A stretch of DNA of 64,000 nucleotides from Cytophagaceae bacterium (GCA_027488865.1 JAIYAU010000026.1:124001-188000); one strand, 5' to 3'. Shown: positions 51,603 to 61,660, counted from the stretch's first letter. Numbers and translations: made by a program. Notes: generated by a model from the letters alone, not told the origin.

Positions 51603-52460
51603 ATGATAGCTATTGCAGATAGTGGAACTACCAAAACCTCCTGGTTGTTCGTAGATAAAGTAAATAATAAGTCCTTCACTTACAAATCAATAGGGTTTAA
51701 CCCATATTATCAAAGCCCCGAAAATATTTATAGTAATCTAATACACGGTTTAATACCCAATTTGGATTTTCCGTTTGAAGCCATAGAAAAAATATTTTTA
51801 TATGGTGCTGGTTGTGAGCTAGAAGAGAAAAGAGCCGAGGTAGCAAGTGGGATAAAGCAAGCGTTTCCTAAAACTCAGGTTTACGTTTATCACGATTTAC
51901 TAGCCGCAGCGCGTGCCTTGTTTGGAGATGAGGCTGGTATTGCTTGTATTTCAGGCACAGGTTCTAATACTTGTTATTATGATGGCAAATATATAATTGA
52001 AAATATTCATTCACTTGGCTTGTTTTTGGGTGACGAAGGTAGCGGAGGATATAAGGGTAAATTGTTAGTAAAAGACTATATCCGTAAAAATATGCCAGAG
52101 CATATCAAGGACGCCTTTGAAAAAAAGTATGACGATAGAGGTCCTGAAATTCTAGATTCTGTATATAAAAAAGAGTTTCCAAGCAGGTATTTGGCCTCTT
52201 ACACCATGTTTTTGTCAGAAAACCTACAAGATCCTTACGTTCAAGACTTGGTTTATAGGAGTTTTAATGAACTTTTTGAAAATTGTGTCACCAGATATAC
52301 AAATCATAAAACGGTGCAAATTGGTTTTATTGGTTCAATAGCTTATTTTTTCCAGGACATATTAAAAAGGGTGGCCACCGATAAAGGTGTAAACATTTCT
52401 AAAATAATAAGAAATCCATTAGAGGATCTCGCTGATTACCACTTTAGAAAAGGCATTTAG
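51603..52460 (+). CDS. BadF/BadG/BcrA/BcrD-type kinase, N-acetylglucosamine kinase-like
   Basis: 285 residues with the sugar kinase/Hsp70/actin fold. Phosphate 1 motif IADSGTTKTSW near residue 4, phosphate 2 ISGTGSNTCY near 118, and the catalytic Asp in VYHDLLAAARA near 98. In this phylum close relatives are annotated N-acetylglucosamine kinases and act in recycling of wall or chitin amino sugars. The exact sugar cannot be fixed from the sequence. It has no operon partner; a strong terminator follows and the T9SS genes converge on it. Confidence 0.85.
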   Translation: MIAIADSGTTKTSWLFVDKVNNKSFTYKSIGFNPYYQSPENIYSNLIHGLIPNLDFPFEAIEKIFLYGAGCELEEKRAEVASGIKQAFPKTQVYVYHDLLAAARALFGDEAGIACISGTGSNTCYYDGKYIIENIHSLGLFLGDEGSGGYKGKLLVKDYIRKNMPEHIKDAFEKKYDDRGPEILDSVYKKEFPSRYLASYTMFLSENLQDPYVQDLVYRSFNELFENCVTRYTNHKTVQIGFIGSIAYFFQDILKRVATDKGVNISKIIRNPLEDLADYHFRKGI

Positions 52461-52464
52461 TCAT

Positions 52465-52492
52465 AAAAAAAGTCCCTTTTGGGACTTTTTTT
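52465..52492. terminator. Bidirectional rho-independent terminator
   Basis: AAAAAAAGTCCC (52465-52476), loop TTTT, GGGACTTTTTTT (52481-52492): a perfect 12-bp stem with T runs in both directions. It serves the kinase gene on + and could serve porV on -. Confidence 0.92.
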
Positions 52493-52565
52493 ATTTATGC
52501 TCAATTTCTAAATGTAGTCTTAATATCGCGTGGAATAACCAAAGGTGTTATGCCTTAATAACTCG

Positions 52566-53819
52566 CTATTCAGTTATGGTGTTTTCGTCAACTTTTGGTT
52601 TATCAAAATTGAAAACCAAAGAAAATCTTAATGTTTCACCTAAAGCGTTGTTTTGACCTTGCGCTACCAGATAAGCAAAATCAAAACCAAACACCTGATA
52701 ACGTAATCCAAAACCCAGGGTTAAATATTTTCTGTTGCCTTTTAATGGAGATTCATAAAAATATCCGGTTCTTATGGCAAACATATCTTGATACCAATAT
52801 TCCAAACCACTTCCAATACTCACTTCTTTGAGTTCTTCACTTAAGCCGCCAGTAGCGTCGCTAAAAGATCCAAAAATTCCGCTAAATAATGGCTTGTCAG
52901 CCAGATAAGTTTCTTTAATTAAATTACCACCAGCATCAACAGAGTCTCCTCCTGCCAGCTTTTGTACATTTCGCACTTGTGGAGAGGGTACAAGTAATTT
53001 ATTGAAATCTACAGAAACAGTGATTTTGTTATAAAGGTCAATTTCGTGGGTAAATGCCGTTCCTATTTTTAAATTACCCGGTAAAAAGTCACGACGACCA
53101 GAGTTGGTGTAGGCAATTTTACCACCTATATTTTGAATATTTGCTCCAAAGGCCAAACTATTACTTGTGCCTTTTATTGTGAGAGGTTTAATATAGAAAA
53201 TACCAATATCTGTGGCTGCGGTATTTGCTGGTCTTGCATCCAAGTTAACACCATTGCTACTACCACCAAATCCTCCTGATAGATTGGATCGAATAAATTT
53301 TAGGTTAATACCAATACCTAATTTAGTGCTTAATTTTCTAGAATAACCAAGTCCTATGGCGTATTCTCTAGGTCTAAATTCTTGTTGCTTTTCGCCACTT
53401 TGATTAGTAAACTGAATATTACCTAGATCAAAATAGGTCATATTTACACTTAGTGCCTCTTCTTTTTTTCTCTTATAAAAGCCTGATAGATAATTTAATG
53501 ACATGTCATTCACAAGTTTACGAAGCCATGGATTATAGGATACTGAAAAGCCAAAATCTTTTTCATTAAAAGCTAGTTTTCCAGGATTCCAATAGGTGTC
53601 ATTAGATGAAATAGAACTCGTAGCAACACCTACATCGCCCATGGCACCACCACGAGATTCTGGTACAATGGCCAAAAAAGGTACAGCTGTTGTAATAGAG
53701 CGGTTGTCGCCTCCAATGATTTGACCAGTGCCACTTACCCCTTGGCCGAAGGTTAACAATGAAAACGAGGAAAATGCGATAACTAGACCCCTCTTTTGAA
53801 ACAATTTAAACATAAACAT
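52566..53819 (-). CDS. porV: T9SS outer membrane shuttle protein PorV
   Basis: 417 residues. Signal peptide (to about 25) then a 14-strand FadL-like barrel. The family start is clear: PFLAIVPESRGGAMGDVGVA, followed by DTYWNPGKLAF and SYNPWLRKL. PorV (also LptO) takes T9SS cargo from the translocon and hands it to the PorU sortase, helping with A-LPS attachment at the surface. It starts 25 bases after porU in the same direction, the usual order. All the cargo proteins in this window with sorting domains depend on this system. Confidence 0.95.
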   Translation of the reverse strand: MFMFKLFQKRGLVIAFSSFSLLTFGQGVSGTGQIIGGDNRSITTAVPFLAIVPESRGGAMGDVGVATSSISSNDTYWNPGKLAFNEKDFGFSVSYNPWLRKLVNDMSLNYLSGFYKRKKEEALSVNMTYFDLGNIQFTNQSGEKQQEFRPREYAIGLGYSRKLSTKLGIGINLKFIRSNLSGGFGGSSNGVNLDARPANTAATDIGIFYIKPLTIKGTSNSLAFGANIQNIGGKIAYTNSGRRDFLPGNLKIGTAFTHEIDLYNKITVSVDFNKLLVPSPQVRNVQKLAGGDSVDAGGNLIKETYLADKPLFSGIFGSFSDATGGLSEELKEVSIGSGLEYWYQDMFAIRTGYFYESPLKGNRKYLTLGFGLRYQVFGFDFAYLVAQGQNNALGETLRFSLVFNFDKPKVDENTITE

Positions 53820-53844
53820 AATTAAAAGACGTAAATATACTGAC

Positions 53845-56800
53845 TTACTTTAAAAATACAAGTTTCTCTGTGGCATAGGCAGTGGAGCCATCCAGCTTTG
53901 ACCGAACTGTAATTTTATACACAAACATGCTCGATGATAGCTGACTTCCATCGGAATAGTTGGTTTTCCATTGCAATCCAGAAACTACTGTAGAACTTTC
54001 AGGTACATTTGCACTGAGTTCCTTGGCCAAATGGCCATTAAGGTTAAATATTTTTACTTGAATATCCAAATCTTCACCCGCTCTATTGTGCTCAAAAGAG
54101 AAATTGACAAACTCGCCATCTGTTGAGGCGTAATTAAGAATATCTTCGATAACTAGTGCAGAATTGTCACTTACCACAAACTCGATCGAGGCCTGATTAG
54201 AATTGTTGTGGGTATCCCAAGCCCGTAAAGTGAGTGTATTTCTTCCATTTGGCAGATTTTTAAATGGATATACAATGGTCCCTTTTTGATAACTATCTTT
54301 GAGCGTGACATAATATTCATTTAATACAATTTGATTGGCATTGTCATTATTTAAGGTGGCCACAATCTCATGACCAATACCGGTTAATGCCACATTAATG
54401 CCGTTTTCATCCTCCAAATATGCAATAAAATTTGGGTTTTTATTGGTAATGCCACCTGAGACAAAGCTGGTATCGTTCATAAACAGTCGGATATTCGGCA
54501 CCTTGTCGTCAGGTGTGATACCAGGACTAGAGCCTCCGATTTTTACACTTAGTTCAGAACCAGCTGCATCGGTTGCTAAACTTGAGGACATTGCATACAT
54601 GCTAATTTTCCCTTTGTCAACATTGTAAGAAATATCTTTAGGTACCACAAAGGTGATGTTAAACTCACCTGTAGTAACAGTTGCCTTACCTTGAAAAATG
54701 ATATTTTTTTGTTCGTTAAAACTGATTATTCTGTCTCCTTGGTCTCCACGAGTAACAGAGGGGCTTGATTTGTCAAAAAACGTAATGAATACATCTCCAT
54801 TAAAATCAGTTAATTTGGCTCCGCTATAATCTATAATTTCTCCAGAAAAAGAAGTTTTTTCCAGTGCTTTCACCGTATCGGATCCAGCACCTATTGTGTC
54901 TCCGTTTAATTGAGTAATTTTAATCTTGTTTTTCGGGTACTCCAAGGTCATAGATGGATCACCAAGCAAGGCATAATTTCTATTGTAAACGGTGCTTACT
55001 GAGCCGTTTTTAGTATTTCTGGTAATTTCTCCAAGTGTTGGATATTGACCATCTTTCGCATTAAATATGTGGCGGAATAACTCCCTATTTAACAATCCGT
55101 TAGTGCTTTGATAAACAGGTCTTGTGGAAGTTAAGCAACCAACTGCGCCACCTAAGGGGTTCAAAAGTGCCACCTCGGCACCAGACTCTAAAGTAGGGTC
55201 GTCATACCTACCAAATTCGCAGGTGGCGGTTACCATAAAAAACAATTTATTTAAGTTAGTCCAATTCTTAATCTGTTCAAGGGTAACTACATTTTCGCTA
55301 GTAAGACCAATTTCTCTACCATGACCCGTATAGTTTACAAGAAATGTTCCATTGGCAACACTTTGATTTAGAGCATTTACCAATGCAACACTGGTTTGTC
55401 CAACAGGTGTAGCCTCTTGGGGGAAGGCGTTGAGATAGAGTTTATTAAAGTTAAACTGTTTATAATTGGCTTCTATTTGATTGATACAAGATTCCGCATC
55501 TAACATGTGACTGTTGCCATCTCCATCATCTGAAAGAAACGTAAGGCTGTTTTTCCATTTACCATACACCTCAGAATTGCCATTATAATTAATTAATTTA
55601 TCGACTAATTTATTGGCATCGTTAAGATTAGAAACGGGTAATCTACCAATACCAATATCCATCAATTCAGTAAGACCAAAAGACTCATTCCATTCGCCTT
55701 CATTATCATCTAATAATCCAAAGTAGTCGTCAGAAGAGAAGCTGTTTGTTTGAGTTAGGGTTTCGTAGGATTCATAAACCGGTACATAGTTGCTATTATT
55801 ATTCACACGATTTTTGTAGTCATAAGAGCAATCTCCAAAGAGTAACAATGATTTAAAAATGCCATCTTTTCTTTTATAAAACATTCTAGCCAAGTTTTTA
55901 ATGGCTGAAACATCTTGTGCCCCTGATGAAAATTCATTATATACTTTATCAAGGGTCACTACTTCTACAGCAAGATTATCGTGTGTTCTTCTAAAAGAAG
56001 CCAGTTTTTGTGCAGCACTTTCAAAAGCCCCATGGGTAACAATAAGCAGTTGAGGGGTGGCCAGTGCATGCAAATTTTGATTGGTTATCTTTTTTACAAA
56101 AATCGGGGTGGAAAAGTTGCCGTTTTCATTTAACACTACCCATTTAGTCCATTTATTTGTATTTGCTACAAAAACTCCTTTATTGTTAATAAGGTCAAAG
56201 TTCTGAGCCACAGGACTATGAAAAGTGGTAATGTCCCAAATAAGGGAGTTAGTATTTACATCCTTTACAATAAATTTAGAAGTTGAGTTTTTTAAACTTG
56301 CAAAAGATGAGAAAAAGGTGTGGGAATCGTAAAGGCGTAACTCTCTGGAAACGTTAAGATAATAATAATTTAAATAGCCTAAGGCTGTGGTGGCACTTCC
56401 TTTTACAAAGTCAAATTTTAAGCTAATGTTTTCGTTACCATTGGAGATGGAGGTGAGGTTACCTATGTTTTCATCGGCAATAGTATTAACAAAACCGCTC
56501 GTTTGTATTGCACTTAGGAATATGTTGGTTTTATCGTTGTTAATACTGGCCACAAAACTTGTTCCAAGTGTAGCCTTAGCCATTACTGACGCAGTGAGTT
56601 TGATTGACGATCCGTTCACAATCCCTTTAACATTTTCAGTAAATGTTTGACTGGTATTAAATTCAAATGATTCGCCAAACCATTCTCTACCAGATTTGCT
56701 TATGCTAACCAAGTCATTTTCATGGTAAAAGAAATCATCAAAGGTAGAAATGGTGTCTGTTGCATCTGGCAATGAGCTTCTTTGATTTACACGCTTGCCA

Positions 56801-57669
56801 AGGTTTTGATTATAAGTAATAAAGTAAAAAGCAGAATCAGAGTAAACATTGTTGAGATGTTTGAATCTTTTTGCTAAAGTATCCGCAATTATGTTGTCAG
56901 GTCCTTGTAAGTATGCAAGAATGTAGTCTTGTGAATTTAATGTACTGTCCTCTTCTCCCTTAAAGTAAATTGCATTTTCTACTAAATCATCATATTTGTT
57001 TTCACTATTCTTTTGAGGTAATGTACCTCCTCCATTCCCAAAAACTTGTATTTTTCGTGGGTTAACAGTACTTGGAATACCTATTGCCTGCAAAAATCCA
57101 GCGTCCAATTTGTAAATACCATTTTTTAATACCCCTATTTTAAACCATTCTCCTGTATTCAGAACGGAATTGGTGATGCTTGCGCTTGTTCTTGCGACGG
57201 ATAAGGTGTTGTTAGCAACCTTAGTTATTAATGTAGTGGAATAGGTTGGTTTTAACGTAGCACTCATTAACTTGTAAATCTGTCCATCTCTCTTCAAAAA
57301 TGGAGTAATTTTTACAAAAGATACGGGTGAGCCAGCAGCGTAACCTACCTCTATAGATGATTGTATTTTATCCGTTAAAATAGCGTTTTGTATTAAAACA
57401 GAATCATCTCCATTAAGACGTTGGTAGATTGGTTGATCTATTATAACACTAAGAAGCTGTTTGTCAGCATATTGTTGAACAAAAAACGGAAGTAAAGTTT
57501 TTGAATTGAAACAGGCGTTATCAAAAGACAGACTTTTAACAATTGTGCCCTGTTCTGTCAAATAATCCCTTTCTCCATTCCAGTTAATTTGGATGTTTTG
57601 CGAAAATCCTGTGGAGTTGGATAGAAGCGCTAAACCTAGCAGTACAGAAAACAAATGTATTAGTTTCAT
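53845..57669 (-). CDS. porU: T9SS sortase PorU (C25 family)
   Basis: 1274 residues from ATG 57669, which gives a proper signal peptide (MKLIHLFSVLLGLALL); the frame is open to 57735 but the extra residues are not signal-like. The long N-terminal part leads to a gingipain-type C25 domain with the catalytic pair His near 782 (YTGHGREIGL) and Cys near 817 (TATCEFGRYDDP). Ig-like domains and a C-terminal domain (about the last 80 residues, VFVYKITVRS) follow. PorU removes the sorting domain from cargo and joins the cargo to A-LPS. It sits between purS and porV in one operon. Confidence 0.95.
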   Translation of the reverse strand: MKLIHLFSVLLGLALLSNSTGFSQNIQINWNGERDYLTEQGTIVKSLSFDNACFNSKTLLPFFVQQYADKQLLSVIIDQPIYQRLNGDDSVLIQNAILTDKIQSSIEVGYAAGSPVSFVKITPFLKRDGQIYKLMSATLKPTYSTTLITKVANNTLSVARTSASITNSVLNTGEWFKIGVLKNGIYKLDAGFLQAIGIPSTVNPRKIQVFGNGGGTLPQKNSENKYDDLVENAIYFKGEEDSTLNSQDYILAYLQGPDNIIADTLAKRFKHLNNVYSDSAFYFITYNQNLGKRVNQRSSLPDATDTISTFDDFFYHENDLVSISKSGREWFGESFEFNTSQTFTENVKGIVNGSSIKLTASVMAKATLGTSFVASINNDKTNIFLSAIQTSGFVNTIADENIGNLTSISNGNENISLKFDFVKGSATTALGYLNYYYLNVSRELRLYDSHTFFSSFASLKNSTSKFIVKDVNTNSLIWDITTFHSPVAQNFDLINNKGVFVANTNKWTKWVVLNENGNFSTPIFVKKITNQNLHALATPQLLIVTHGAFESAAQKLASFRRTHDNLAVEVVTLDKVYNEFSSGAQDVSAIKNLARMFYKRKDGIFKSLLLFGDCSYDYKNRVNNNSNYVPVYESYETLTQTNSFSSDDYFGLLDDNEGEWNESFGLTELMDIGIGRLPVSNLNDANKLVDKLINYNGNSEVYGKWKNSLTFLSDDGDGNSHMLDAESCINQIEANYKQFNFNKLYLNAFPQEATPVGQTSVALVNALNQSVANGTFLVNYTGHGREIGLTSENVVTLEQIKNWTNLNKLFFMVTATCEFGRYDDPTLESGAEVALLNPLGGAVGCLTSTRPVYQSTNGLLNRELFRHIFNAKDGQYPTLGEITRNTKNGSVSTVYNRNYALLGDPSMTLEYPKNKIKITQLNGDTIGAGSDTVKALEKTSFSGEIIDYSGAKLTDFNGDVFITFFDKSSPSVTRGDQGDRIISFNEQKNIIFQGKATVTTGEFNITFVVPKDISYNVDKGKISMYAMSSSLATDAAGSELSVKIGGSSPGITPDDKVPNIRLFMNDTSFVSGGITNKNPNFIAYLEDENGINVALTGIGHEIVATLNNDNANQIVLNEYYVTLKDSYQKGTIVYPFKNLPNGRNTLTLRAWDTHNNSNQASIEFVVSDNSALVIEDILNYASTDGEFVNFSFEHNRAGEDLDIQVKIFNLNGHLAKELSANVPESSTVVSGLQWKTNYSDGSQLSSSMFVYKITVRSKLDGSTAYATEKLVFLK

Positions 57670-57763
57670 TGCTTTAATATTACAAAATAGTGACTTATCC
57701 ATCTGGTTAAATCCTTGGTTCAATGTATTAACCAATAAAATTGTAAAATTATTGCATAGGCAA

Positions 57764-58015
57764 CTAAATTTTTTCTAAAGTAAAAGTATAGGTTTCCATT
57801 ATTAAATTAGCCAAGAGTTTTTTACAGGCTACATCCACTTTGTTGTTAGCTTCATCTTCGCTGGTGGCCTCGATGGAAAGTGTTATATGTTTTCCTATTC
57901 TCACATCAAGTACTTCAGAAATACCCAAATTGCCTAGACCTAATTTTACAGCCTTACCTTGAGGATCAAGTATTTCTTTTTGAGGCATTACATCAATATG
58001 TGCGATAAACTTCAT
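57764..58015 (-). CDS. purS: Phosphoribosylformylglycinamidine synthase subunit PurS
   Basis: 83 residues, the usual length. The start KFIAHIDVMPQKEILDPQGKAV and the end KKLLANLIMETYTFTLEKI are typical. PurS holds PurL and PurQ together in the fourth step of purine synthesis. No purL or purQ gene is in the window. It is the first gene of a run with porU and porV, 28 to 94 bases apart depending on the porU start. This is an odd place for it, and its promoter probably drives the sortase too. Confidence 0.92.
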   Translation of the reverse strand: MKFIAHIDVMPQKEILDPQGKAVKLGLGNLGISEVLDVRIGKHITLSIEATSEDEANNKVDVACKKLLANLIMETYTFTLEKI

Positions 58016-58033
58016 AAGATATCAAATGGATTG

Positions 58034-58041
58034 CAAAGATA
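58034..58041 (-). promoter_or_regulatory. Probable -7 box for purS-porU-porV
   Basis: TATCTTTG on the minus strand, 18 bases before the purS ATG. The -33 region shows no clear TTG at the right distance. Confidence 0.5.
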
Positions 58042-58071
58042 TACAAGATTTTATATTTTGGATTGTCCTTT

Positions 58072-58854
58072 TTAAATTTTATTACTTACAAAAGTTTCAA
58101 TTACCGATAGGAGTATATAAAGTGCGATAATGATTGGTATAGCTTTAACCCCTAACAACACGAAAAGCGCTATAGAGCTACCTATAAGCACAATCCTAAA
58201 TTCGTTACCTTTCCAACTATAGGTATTAAATTTGAGGGCAATAAGCGGCAATTCAGCTACGAGTAACCCACTCATAATTAAAATGGTACCATAAAGGAAA
58301 AAGGGATTAAAGATAAGGAGAAGCGTTTCTTCGCTCGGGCCAGCATTAACAATAAGAGCGAAGGAGGCAATTAAAATAGCATTTGCTGGAGTAGGTACTC
58401 CTATAAATCTGGTGGATTGTCTTTCGTCAATGTTAAACTTGGCCAATCGAAGTGCTGAAAAAAGGGTTATTAAAAATGCCGGATATTGATACAGGTTTTC
58501 TAGTAAGGTACAATCGATATACGCGGCAAAGTCTGGTATGGTGCCGTTGCAGTTAATCCAATCAATATTATTGATTTCAAAACTCAAATACAACATTTGG
58601 TAAAGTATAATGCTGGGCAAAAGGCCAAATGTAACAATATCTGCCAAGGAGTCAAGTTGCTTCCCAAATTCAGAAGTACTATTAAGTTGCCTAGCAATAA
58701 ATCCATCTAAAAAGTCAAATATACAAGCTATACCTATCAAGTAAGCTGCATAACCCAAGTGGTTACTTGATTTTAAGGCTAGCACAACACCGATACAGCC
58801 ACATAATAAGTTGCCTAAGGTGAATATATTTGGAATATGTTTTTTAATATTCAT
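58072..58854 (-). CDS. pssA: CDP-diacylglycerol-serine O-phosphatidyltransferase
   Basis: 260 residues with about six to eight membrane segments. The CDP-alcohol phosphatidyltransferase motif is complete: Asp47, Asp50, Gly51, Ala54-Arg55, Gly64, Asp68 and Asp72. The FGKQLDSLADIVTFG end of the motif is the form found in serine-using enzymes. It makes phosphatidylserine, the precursor of phosphatidylethanolamine, at the inner membrane. It lies 22 bases after the MBL-fold gene on the same strand. No psd is nearby. Confidence 0.9.
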   Translation of the reverse strand: MNIKKHIPNIFTLGNLLCGCIGVVLALKSSNHLGYAAYLIGIACIFDFLDGFIARQLNSTSEFGKQLDSLADIVTFGLLPSIILYQMLYLSFEINNIDWINCNGTIPDFAAYIDCTLLENLYQYPAFLITLFSALRLAKFNIDERQSTRFIGVPTPANAILIASFALIVNAGPSEETLLLIFNPFFLYGTILIMSGLLVAELPLIALKFNTYSWKGNEFRIVLIGSSIALFVLLGVKAIPIIIALYILLSVIETFVSNKI

Positions 58855-58876
58855 AAGTGAAATATGTAAACGATAA

Positions 58877-59515
58877 TCAAGAAATATAAGGATTGTACAT
58901 TCTTTCTCTTCCTATTGTAGTAACTGGGCCGTGACCTGGGTGTATTTTAACATCATCGGGCCAAACCATGATTTTTTCTTTTATGCTCTTTATTAGTGTT
59001 TTGTGGTCTCCACCGGGCAAGTCGGATCTGCCGACACTACTTAAGAAAAGCACATCACCACCTACGCAAAAATTCTCCTGAAGGTTGTAAAATGCTATAT
59101 GTCCGGGTGCATGGCCAGGCACAAACACTATTTCTAAGGTAGAGTTTCCAAATTTTATTTGATGACCCTCGTCAATAAACTGATCGGGTTCTGTTTCCTG
59201 ATACTCGTAAAATCCATAATTGGGAGCATATATTTTAACAGCCCTTAATTGGGGCAATTCAAGCTCATGAATAAGCAAGGGAACTTGGTATTTTTCTTTA
59301 ACATGATAGTTGCCCAGCACATGATCTACATGGCAATGTGTGTTGAGCAAATATTTGATCGTAAGCCCCTTAGATAGAATCAGCTGGTCAAGTTCTTCTT
59401 TTTCCTCATCCTCATTACAACCTGGGTCGATTATAACTGCCTCTTTCGTTTCATCATATAAGATATAGGTGTTTTCTCCTAATGGATTAAACTCAATGGA
59501 TTCTATGCTAATCAT
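58877..59515 (-). CDS. Metallo-beta-lactamase fold hydrolase (glyoxalase II-like)
   Basis: 212 residues. The metal motif THCHVDH is at 59-65 with further ligands in GHAPGH (near 134-139), GGDVLF (near 153) and HPGHG (near 197). The length and the lack of the C-terminal helical domain of true glyoxalase II place it with YcbL-like small thioester hydrolases. Likely substrates are S-lactoylglutathione-like thioesters, but this is not sure. It is cytoplasmic, with 86 bases between it and the slyD-like gene. Confidence 0.88.
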   Translation of the reverse strand: MISIESIEFNPLGENTYILYDETKEAVIIDPGCNEDEEKEELDQLILSKGLTIKYLLNTHCHVDHVLGNYHVKEKYQVPLLIHELELPQLRAVKIYAPNYGFYEYQETEPDQFIDEGHQIKFGNSTLEIVFVPGHAPGHIAFYNLQENFCVGGDVLFLSSVGRSDLPGGDHKTLIKSIKEKIMVWPDDVKIHPGHGPVTTIGRERMYNPYIS

Positions 59516-59601
59516 TATTAAAAAATTTAAACTAGCTTTATCAATCTATTAAAAAATGGTTTAACAGCAAGCATAAATATACTTGCTGTATTTTGTAATC
59601 C

Positions 59602-60117
59602 TTAATGGTCGTGGTGATGCCCGCCTTCACCGTGCACATGGCCATGATCTAATTCTTCTGCTGTAGCTAATCTGATATTTAAGATTTTGCCATTAAAATG
59701 CAAATCTTGACCAGCAAGAGGGTGGTTTAGATCCACTTTTACCAAATCAGAAGAAACTTCCAATACTTTAGCATGTAGTTGATGGCCGTGGTTGTCCATA
59801 AGTGGAACAAAATTTCCTACTTGTAACATTTCTTGGTCTATTTCTCCATCAATTTTAAAAGTGTCGATAGGAAGGTCAATAATATCCTCGTCGATGTAAT
59901 CTCCATAACCTTCGCTAGCGGGAACTGTAAAATTAAACGTTTCCCCTTCTTTTAATCCATCCAATTTTTCTTCAAACATAGGAATCATCATGCCTACACC
60001 AAACAAAAATGACAATGGTTGTTCTTCATTTGCACTATCTGCAAGTACTTTAGTGTTGTTCTCATCAATGTGTAAATCATAAGAAAGACTTACAACAGTA
60101 TGCTTTGCTATTTGCAT
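59602..60117 (-). CDS. slyD: FKBP-type isomerase, SlyD-like
   Basis: 171 residues. The FKBP part at the ends (HTVVSLSYDLHID; GMMIPMFEEKLDGLKEGETFNFTVP; EGYGDYIDED) is interrupted by the IF chaperone insert (about 75-120), as in SlyD. The last 16 residues are rich in His (HGHVHGEGGHHHDH) and probably bind nickel or zinc. SlyD helps proline isomerisation and metal delivery in the cytoplasm. It is 13 bases after a Gly-rich exported protein gene on the same strand. Confidence 0.9.
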   Translation of the reverse strand: MQIAKHTVVSLSYDLHIDENNTKVLADSANEEQPLSFLFGVGMMIPMFEEKLDGLKEGETFNFTVPASEGYGDYIDEDIIDLPIDTFKIDGEIDQEMLQVGNFVPLMDNHGHQLHAKVLEVSSDLVKVDLNHPLAGQDLHFNGKILNIRLATAEELDHGHVHGEGGHHHDH

Positions 60118-60130
60118 AATTATTAAATTT

Positions 60131-61660
60131 TTATCGATTTATTTCTAAAAGGTGGTAAAGGTCGTCTTTTCCACTTAAATATCCATAAATTATTTTGGAT
60201 TCTGTGCCAGTAGTTGTGGTAAGGCTTGGGGATAGATGATTTATGTTAGTTTCTGCAAATCGATTGAGGATTTCTTTTAATGTATTTGGGGTGTTTCCTT
60301 CTATGTGATTTAGGTCTTTACTATCGATCATTGACTTAAAGTAGATGTTTTTGGTTTTTTGATAACTATTATAATTGTTATACGGATAGCCCATCCCTGA
60401 GCCCATGCCAGTGCCCATTCCTGTACCCATTCCCGTACCAAGACCTATACCTGTGCCTAATCCAATTCCAATGGAAAGACCAGACCCGAGGCCAAATCCT
60501 CCAAAACCTGGTGAAAATCCGTTGTTCTGAGAATAAGTAGATGATTGTGTGCCACCCACAAATATCAAGTAATTGTCAAATTTAACTTTGTTTACAGCCA
60601 CAGATAAGGTGGTGTTTTCTAATTTTCTTAAAAATTTTGAAGTAGATTCTACTAGTTCCACCTCGTCTTTATCTTTGTCGTAGTTGGTTTCTACCACTAT
60701 ACTTCCATTCTTAAAGGAAAAAGGTTGATATACAAAAAGATTATAAGTTTTTATTAATGCATTAGAATCCAGATGGATGGTGGAAATATTTAACATTTCC
60801 TTGCATGAAGTTATTCTAAACAACTTGTCTTTATACAAAAATGAATTTCCCCCTTCATGTTGGTTATCTTCACACATTTCTAGGTGAAAATAATATTTTT
60901 TATAACTACTTTTTTTGGTGGCTAGGTCAACGAACAATATTCTGGTGGCTGTACTATTGTCAATAACGAAGTATATTTTTTTACCAATCACATATAGTTT
61001 ATTGCTGGATTGGCTCGATTGTATATCATTATCGGTGTAATAGTCGATTTTATCAATTCCAATTTCTGATAACGGTTCACTATTTAATTTTTGCTTTTCA
61101 GCGAGCAGGTCTGAATATAGCGAAGAATAGTCATGTTTAAACTCATCAACAATTACCTGATTTTTGTCAATGGTTCGACTTATGATTTCACCATTTTTTC
61201 TTAGGCTCAAAACAATGAATTTTCCACTTACATTTAATCCTTTTAAAATTGATTCTTCTGAAGAAAGAATTGCCAAAGATTCATAAGTAGGTAATTCCGT
61301 TACTAAAAATTTGTTATACCTACTACAGGAAAGAAGAAGGGAGCGAGAATTATAAAAATATACATTTACAAATTTGTCATCCATGTCTAAACCAATCATT
61401 TGGGTGTATTTATCCATGGAGTTGATGGTGATTGACTTCCCTGCCGTAACAAAAAACTCAGGGGATAACACCTTAATTTCTAGTTTCTTTTTTCTATAAA
61501 ATGCAAATGCCATGTTGCCAATCCCGTCCGTATGAGATAATACTTGGTCATATTTGGTGGTTAACAGTCGCATGTTTTTCTTTTCCACAACCTGTTGGGC
61601 ATTTATACCCACTGAAAATACGACTAAAAACAGAAAAAAAACTACAACTGATTGTTTCAT
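60131..61660 (-). CDS. Exported protein with Gly-rich repeat segment, unknown
   Basis: 509 residues with a signal peptide (1-21). The first ~370 residues are beta-rich without a known motif and may form a propeller. At about 385-430 there is a low-complexity segment of GLGTGIGLGTGMGTGMGTGM type, followed by a Tyr/Asn-rich stretch (YPYNNYNSYQ). The end is ordinary. It could be a surface protein with a flexible glycine linker, but no T9SS sorting domain is seen. Downstream is slyD after 13 bases. Upstream, 67 bases separate it from a beta-helix lipoprotein. Confidence 0.75.
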   Translation of the reverse strand: MKQSVVVFFLFLVVFSVGINAQQVVEKKNMRLLTTKYDQVLSHTDGIGNMAFAFYRKKKLEIKVLSPEFFVTAGKSITINSMDKYTQMIGLDMDDKFVNVYFYNSRSLLLSCSRYNKFLVTELPTYESLAILSSEESILKGLNVSGKFIVLSLRKNGEIISRTIDKNQVIVDEFKHDYSSLYSDLLAEKQKLNSEPLSEIGIDKIDYYTDNDIQSSQSSNKLYVIGKKIYFVIDNSTATRILFVDLATKKSSYKKYYFHLEMCEDNQHEGGNSFLYKDKLFRITSCKEMLNISTIHLDSNALIKTYNLFVYQPFSFKNGSIVVETNYDKDKDEVELVESTSKFLRKLENTTLSVAVNKVKFDNYLIFVGGTQSSTYSQNNGFSPGFGGFGLGSGLSIGIGLGTGIGLGTGMGTGMGTGMGSGMGYPYNNYNSYQKTKNIYFKSMIDSKDLNHIEGNTPNTLKEILNRFAETNINHLSPSLTTTTGTESKIIYGYLSGKDDLYHLLEINR

